NCBI GenBank assembly: GCA_031270205.1
Contig: JAISYA010000195.1
Location: 1-21,938, forward strand
Origin: Treponema sp.
Lineage (GTDB): Bacteria > Spirochaetota > Spirochaetia > Treponematales > Breznakiellaceae
Length of the DNA: 21,938 nt
Reading direction: 5' to 3'
Part shown: positions 17,972-21,938 of the stretch, in pieces
How positions within the stretch are numbered: position 1 is the stretch's first letter
How the letters are laid out: each line of letters begins with the position of its first letter
Made by a program: the position numbers and the translations under genes
Notes under the pieces: model-generated
What the model was told of the DNA's origin: nothing
The model's input: only the letters and a program-made list of their open reading frames with translations
Databases searched by the model: none

Positions 17972-19465
17972 ATGGATATTGAAAAAACCCTGCGCCCCGG
18001 CGCTTCGGTGTATTTTGTCGGCATCAAGGGGACGGGCGTCTGCGCCCTGGCCGAGCTGATGTATCATTCGGGAATGAAGGTAAGTGGTTCGGACACCGGC
18101 GAGGTATTTTATACCGATTCTATTTTGCGGGAACTTGGAATACCTTATTACGAATCTTTTGACGCGGCCCATATCAGGGACGATTTTGATATAGTTATCC
18201 ATTCCGCGGCCTACAGCGCGGAGACCAATCCGGAACTTGCCGAGGCGCGGCGGCGCTCCCTTCCGGTTGTGAAATACCCCGAAGCGCTTGGGGCATGGTC
18301 TGCGGCTTTTGATTCGGCGGGCATAGCCGGCGTTCACGGTAAAACCACAACCGCCGCGATAAGCGGAGCCCTGATGAAAGGCGCCGGCGTTCCCGCACAA
18401 ATCCTGGCCGGCAGCGCCGTGACGAACTTTAACGGAAGGTCGACCCTTACTTTGGGAAACAGGTATTTTATCGCCGAGACCTGTGAGTACCGGAAACATT
18501 TTCTTTCGTTCCACCCCGCACACATAATTCTCAGCGCCGTGGAAAGCGATCATCAGGATTTTTTCCCCACCTATGAATCCATCCGTGACGCCTTTATTGA
18601 ATATTGCCGCCTCCTTCCACCCGGCGGGGAACTCATCTACTGCGCCGACGATCCCGGCGCGGCGGAAGTGGCCCGGATCATAGGCAAAGAAAACCGCGGG
18701 ATACAGTTGATCCCCTATGGCTTTACCGCGTCAGATGATTATCGAATTGATTCTTACAGGGTTGAAAACGAGAGGGCGAAATTCCGCGTCGCTTGTTTTC
18801 CCGAAGAACTTGCCATACGCCTGCCCGGCCGCCACGAGGCGCTGAACGCGGCGGCGGCGCTGGCGCTCACTTCCATACTCGTAAAAAAAGAAGGCGGCTG
18901 GACTGAAGAACGGCGGCGAAGAGTGAAAAAAGCCCTGGAAGAATTCAGGGGATCAAAACGACGCTCCGAAATAATCGGCGAGGCCGGCGGGATTATCTTC
19001 ATGGACGATTACGCGCATCACCCCACGGCGATAAAGACAACGCTGGCAGGGCTTAAAGATTTTTATCCCGAAAGGCGTCTGGTAGTCAGTTTTATGTCCC
19101 ACACTTACTCAAGAACCGCCGCGCTGTTGGACGATTTTGCCCTTTCCCTGGCAGCGCGGCGCAGCGCAGACGTGCTTTTTTTGCACAAAATCTACGCCTC
19201 CGTCAGGGAACAGTACAAGGGCGGCGTTACGGGAAGATCCCTCTACGAGAAAGTAAAAGGGCTGCGAAGATCCGACTCCGTTTCAGCGGATTCCGGATCC
19301 GTTCCCGTTTACTATATTGACGAGCCGATGGACGCTCTTGAAGCGATAAAAAAAATCCTCAAGTCCGGCGATCTTTTTATCACCTTGGGCGCGGGCAATA
19401 ACTGGCCCCTGGGGCTTGAACTTTTCAATTTTTACAAAAGCCGCGGCGCGGGAGGACAAAAGTGA
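17972..19465 (+). CDS. murC: UDP-N-acetylmuramate--L-alanine ligase
   Basis: This 497-residue Mur ligase adds the first amino acid, L-Ala, to UDP-MurNAc in cytoplasmic peptidoglycan synthesis, using ATP. It has the Rossmann GIKGTG (17-22), the ATP loop GVHGKTTT (120-127), ETCEYRKHFL (169-178), ESDHQDFF (191-198) and DDYAHHPT (345-352). A C-terminal SHTYSRTAALLDDFA and LGAGNNWPLG follow as in MurC. It is somewhat longer than most MurC. The recycling ligase Mpl is a close relative and an alternative. An in-frame stop at 17960 makes ATG 17972 the earliest start, although no good Shine-Dalgarno is visible. It is the first gene of a four-gene operon and overlaps yicC by four bases. Confidence 0.85.
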   Translation: MDIEKTLRPGASVYFVGIKGTGVCALAELMYHSGMKVSGSDTGEVFYTDSILRELGIPYYESFDAAHIRDDFDIVIHSAAYSAETNPELAEARRRSLPVVKYPEALGAWSAAFDSAGIAGVHGKTTTAAISGALMKGAGVPAQILAGSAVTNFNGRSTLTLGNRYFIAETCEYRKHFLSFHPAHIILSAVESDHQDFFPTYESIRDAFIEYCRLLPPGGELIYCADDPGAAEVARIIGKENRGIQLIPYGFTASDDYRIDSYRVENERAKFRVACFPEELAIRLPGRHEALNAAAALALTSILVKKEGGWTEERRRRVKKALEEFRGSKRRSEIIGEAGGIIFMDDYAHHPTAIKTTLAGLKDFYPERRLVVSFMSHTYSRTAALLDDFALSLAARRSADVLFLHKIYASVREQYKGGVTGRSLYEKVKGLRRSDSVSADSGSVPVYYIDEPMDALEAIKKILKSGDLFITLGAGNNWPLGLELFNFYKSRGAGGQK

Positions 19466-20328
19466 TAAGTATGACCGGTTATGCCTACCGGGAAAAGGCG
19501 GGGGATGATATTTCGCTCTCTGTGGAAATAAGGGGCTACAACAACCGTTTTCTTGAGATTTACGTGAGCGTCCCGTCCTGGCTTTCAGCTCTGGAACCCA
19601 GGATACGCGAACATATTGCCGCGCTTTGCGGCAGGGGCAAAATCGAAGCTCAGGTCCGCGTACGGGAACACAACGCGCCGGTAAGTGTTTCGATAAACGC
19701 CGAATCCGCCCGGGCGTATCAGGACGCGATTTCCTCCCTTGCCGCCGCCCTCGGTATCAATGAAAAACCGGCGCTTTCGACTCTGCTTGGATTGGAGGGT
19801 GTGCTTGAGGTTGAAAAGAACCGGAACGACGGGCGTTACTGGAAAGCGATTGAGCCGGTTCTGGAAGAGGCCGCAAGCGCTTTTAACGCGGAACGTGAGA
19901 GGGAGGGAAAGCATACCGAGGAGGATATTCTCAATTCCATAAGCCGTATAGAAGAGGGGCTGGCGGGCGTTGCTTCTTTCGCGCCGGCGCTTGAGGCGTC
20001 TATTAAGGAAAATATTAAAAGCCGCTTTGCGGAAGTTTTGGGGAATCAGATCGACGAAAACCGCGTCCTGGCGGAAACAGCGGTACTGTTGATGAAGTAC
20101 ACTATTTCCGAGGAAATCTCCCGCCTTGGTTCCCACCTTGCCGAATTCAGGGCGGAAACGGCTAAAAATCCCCGTCCCGGGAAAAAGCTCGATTTTCTCT
20201 GTCAGGAGATAAACCGGGAAATAAACACCATCGGTTCAAAGAGCGTGATCCTTGAAGTAAGCCGTGCCGTGGTGGAAATGAAAGCGGCGCTTGAAAATGT
20301 CAGGGAACAACTGAAAAATGTGGAGTAA
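19462..20328 (+). CDS. yicC: YicC family endoribonuclease-like protein
   Basis: This 288-residue protein is of the YicC (YloC) family, whose members act as RNA endonucleases in small-RNA turnover. The start MISMTGYAYRE and EIRGYNNRFLEIYVSVP are the N-terminal signature. The C-terminal half has RLGSHLAEFRAE and KKLDFLCQEINREINTIGSKS, ending in VVEMKAALENVREQLKNVE, all standard. The length matches the family (about 290). The start is GTG within GTGA, overlapping the murC stop, with GGGAGGA upstream. It is normally seen next to nucleotide kinase genes, and here the next gene is a kinase. Confidence 0.92.
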   Translation: MISMTGYAYREKAGDDISLSVEIRGYNNRFLEIYVSVPSWLSALEPRIREHIAALCGRGKIEAQVRVREHNAPVSVSINAESARAYQDAISSLAAALGINEKPALSTLLGLEGVLEVEKNRNDGRYWKAIEPVLEEAASAFNAEREREGKHTEEDILNSISRIEEGLAGVASFAPALEASIKENIKSRFAEVLGNQIDENRVLAETAVLLMKYTISEEISRLGSHLAEFRAETAKNPRPGKKLDFLCQEINREINTIGSKSVILEVSRAVVEMKAALENVREQLKNVE

Positions 20329-20332
20329 CACA

Positions 20333-20896
20333 ATGGCGAAGGGTATAAAAATAGCGGTATCCGGGAAAAGCGGCTGTGGAAACACAACGGTCAGCAAAAT
20401 CATAGCGGACCGCCTTGAACTGGAGTTTATCAATTTTACCTTTCGTTCCCTAGCCGAAGAACGGGGCCTGGATCTAAAACAGGTACTTGAACTTGCCGCG
20501 AAAGATGATTTCTGGGACAGGGAGGTGGACAGCCGCCAGGTACGGCTTGCCCGTGAAGCCGGCGGCTGCGTGCTTGGTTCGCGGCTCGCGATCTGGATGC
20601 TTGCGGAAGCGGATTTCAAAGTGTACCTGCGGGCAAGACCGGCAACCAGGGCGGCGCGAATCGCGCAAAGGGAGGGGGGGAATATTGAAGAAGTGGCGGC
20701 TTTCACCGAAGAGCGGGACCGGCAGGATCACTGCCGCTACTTTCGCATTTACAGTATCGACAACGACAATTACCAATTCGCCGATTTTATCATAGACGTT
20801 GATGATTTGGAACCTTCACAAATAGCGGAATTGATCATACAAAAAGCCGGGGAAAAACACAGTCCGGGGCCGCCCCAAAATCCGGCGGCCCGATAG
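20333..20896 (+). CDS. cytidylate kinase-like protein (spirochaete/archaeal type)
   Basis: This 187-residue P-loop kinase would phosphorylate CMP or dCMP. The nucleotide loop GKSGCGNTT (11-19) has Asn17 where a Lys is usual. The archaeal-type cytidylate kinases also lack this Lys (GSGTTT). VLGSRLAIWML and FKVYLRARPATRAARI follow, then an Arg-rich lid (EERDRQDHCRYFRIY) and NYQFADFIIDVDDL. ATG 20333 is preferred to ATG 20318 because TGGAG lies seven bases before it. It falls just after the yicC stop and is followed by the glycosylase gene four bases on. The C-terminal tail is Pro-rich and probably disordered. The substrate is inferred from the family only. Confidence 0.75.
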   Translation: MAKGIKIAVSGKSGCGNTTVSKIIADRLELEFINFTFRSLAEERGLDLKQVLELAAKDDFWDREVDSRQVRLAREAGGCVLGSRLAIWMLAEADFKVYLRARPATRAARIAQREGGNIEEVAAFTEERDRQDHCRYFRIYSIDNDNYQFADFIIDVDDLEPSQIAELIIQKAGEKHSPGPPQNPAAR

Positions 20897-20900
20897 GTCC

Positions 20901-21707
20901 ATGATGGATATACAGGAATTTAGGCGGATAATTCTTTCCCATTACGCGGAAGCGGGCAGGGATTTTCCCTGGAGAGGCGCCGCCCCCTGGGGCGTTATGG
21001 TTTCCGAATTCATGCTACAGCAAACCCAGACGGAGCGGGTCATTCCCTATTGGAACCGCTGGATGAAACTCTGGCCCGAACCCGCGGCGCTGGCGGAAGC
21101 CTCAATGGAAGAGGCCTTGCGGGAATGGAGCGGCCTGGGCTATAACCGCAGGTGCAAATATTTGAAAAATTCCGCGACCCTCATCGCCTCGGAATGGGGG
21201 GGCAGGGTTCCCGACAGTCTCGAAGCCCTTCTGCCCCTTCCCGGCATCGGCCCCTATATTGCCGGGGCGATCAGTTGTTTTGCCTATAATTATCCCTCGG
21301 TTTTTATTGAGACCAATATCCGCTCAACCGTCCTGCATTTCTTTTTCCCTGACCGGGACGATGTGAAAGACGCCGAAATTTTTCCCGTTCTCGAGGCGGC
21401 CCTTGACCGTGAGGATCCGCGCCGCTGGTACTACGCCCTGATGGACTACGGCGCCGCTCTGAAAAAACTGATCCCCAACCCCAACCGCCGCAGCGCCCAT
21501 TATGTCAAACAAAGCCCTTTCGGGGGATCTTTCAGACAGGCGCGCGGAAAGGTGCTGCGGGCCCTGGTCGCGAGCGGCCCCGGCGGATTTAAGGAAATCG
21601 GGAACAACAGCGGCCTGGAGGAAGAGGAACTTTACAGGGTTCTGGAAGCGCTGAAAAAAGAATCAATGGTAGCGGAAGCGGAAGGGATATACAGTATCAA
21701 AAATTAG
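20901..21707 (+). CDS. MutY-like HhH-GPD DNA glycosylase lacking Fe-S cluster
   Basis: This 268-residue protein is of the HhH-GPD base-excision-repair family. It has FPWRG, the MutY signature SEFMLQQTQTERV with catalytic-type Glu36, and the helix-hairpin-helix LPGIGPYIAGA (113-123). Two deviations from MutY stand out. The Asp of LDGNV is Glu137 in IETNI. The four cysteines of the C-terminal [4Fe-4S] loop are absent; NPNRRSAHYVKQSPFGGSFR is there instead. There is no NUDIX-like OG-recognition domain. The end (about 225-268) looks like a small winged helix. I recall a bacterial subfamily with these same traits. Adenine opposite 8-oxoG is the likely but unproven substrate. Its TAG stop overlaps the tRNA gene. 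Confidence 0.75.
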   Translation: MMDIQEFRRIILSHYAEAGRDFPWRGAAPWGVMVSEFMLQQTQTERVIPYWNRWMKLWPEPAALAEASMEEALREWSGLGYNRRCKYLKNSATLIASEWGGRVPDSLEALLPLPGIGPYIAGAISCFAYNYPSVFIETNIRSTVLHFFFPDRDDVKDAEIFPVLEAALDREDPRRWYYALMDYGAALKKLIPNPNRRSAHYVKQSPFGGSFRQARGKVLRALVASGPGGFKEIGNNSGLEEEELYRVLEALKKESMVAEAEGIYSIKN

Positions 21708-21777
21708 CGGCTGAACGGAGTCGAACCGTCGTCTCTAGCTTGGAAGGCTAGGGTAATAGCCGTTATACGACAGCCGC
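21706..21777 (-). tRNA. tRNA-Gly (anticodon UCC)
   Basis: Read on the minus strand, GCGGCTG and CAGCCGC form the acceptor stem. CTAGC-CTTCCAA-GCTAG is the anticodon arm with TCC, and ACGG-TTCGACT-CCGT is the T arm. The discriminator is T, as expected for tRNA-Gly, and CCA is not encoded. The 3' end overlaps by two bases the stop codon of the converging glycosylase gene. Confidence 0.95.
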
Positions 21778-21821
21778 TTGACCAGATTTACCCCCGCATG
21801 GAGCAATTTCGTGGTTATTTA

Positions 21822-21850
21822 CTTATATCATGCCTTTACAATCATTGCAA
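21822..21850 (-). promoter_or_regulatory. predicted promoter of tRNA-Gly
   Basis: On the minus strand TTGCAA (21850-21845) and TATAAG (21827-21822) are 17 bases apart, about 45 bases upstream of the tRNA. The remaining DNA to the window end is AT-rich and I see no gene in it. Confidence 0.5.
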
Positions 21851-21938
21851 TAGGGTCAATAATCTTTTTTATCACAATATTCTTGCACGATAATTGCACA
21901 GGGGGATATGGGAACCACGAATGCCATGGCTATTCAAA

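Overview
The window looks like chromosomal DNA of a treponeme (Spirochaetes), moderately GC-rich. The best lineage marker is the gene at 9677-11674, which I recognise as cytoplasmic filament protein A (CfpA), a protein known from Treponema. It is followed by a hypothetical protein and a pyruvate-phosphate-dikinase-like gene. From memory this is the same neighbourhood as TP0748-TP0747-TP0746 in T. pallidum. No database was searched; all identifications are by reading motifs.

Region 1 (1-9464, all on +) is a carbohydrate locus. A URO-D-family protein (147-1382) is followed by a promoter and a four-gene sugar ABC importer: RbsA-type double ATPase, two RbsC-type permeases and a periplasmic binding protein (1559-6433). 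After a 305-base gap full of hairpins and a dispersed repeat come a second, divergent URO-D/MetE-like protein (6739-8019), an L-rhamnose-mutarotase-family protein (8089-8412) and a third URO-D-family protein (8430-9464). The importer plus mutarotase resembles rhamnose-type systems. Three URO-D-fold proteins in place of ordinary sugar-catabolic enzymes is the unusual part. I infer, without proof, methyl-group (corrinoid-linked) or related chemistry on a deoxy or methylated sugar.

Region 2 (9465-15606, +) is the filament operon: a strong promoter preceded by three copies of a 14-base repeat, cfpA, a protein ending in an HPr-like domain, and a PPDK-like enzyme. The PPDK-like enzyme keeps its catalytic His and its PEP/pyruvate domain, but the nucleotide-binding residues of its ATP-grasp domain look degraded. 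An EI-like PEP domain next to an HPr-like domain suggests a possible non-canonical PEP phosphorelay tied to the filament. This is the most interesting hypothesis in the window. A bidirectional terminator closes the operon.

Region 3 (15712-17712, -) has a protein with a histone-H1-like Lys/Ala/Pro tail and phosphotransacetylase (pta). Region 4 (17972-21707, +) is a tightly packed housekeeping operon: murC, yicC, a cytidylate-kinase-like gene and a MutY-like glycosylase without an Fe-S cluster. The last gene converges on and overlaps a tRNA-Gly(UCC) gene on the minus strand. The final 160 bases hold only the tRNA promoter.

An imperfect palindromic element of about 70 bp occurs three times in intergenic DNA (43-117, 6534-6608, 16612-16678). 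The first two copies are inverted relative to each other and bracket the URO-D-1/ABC block.
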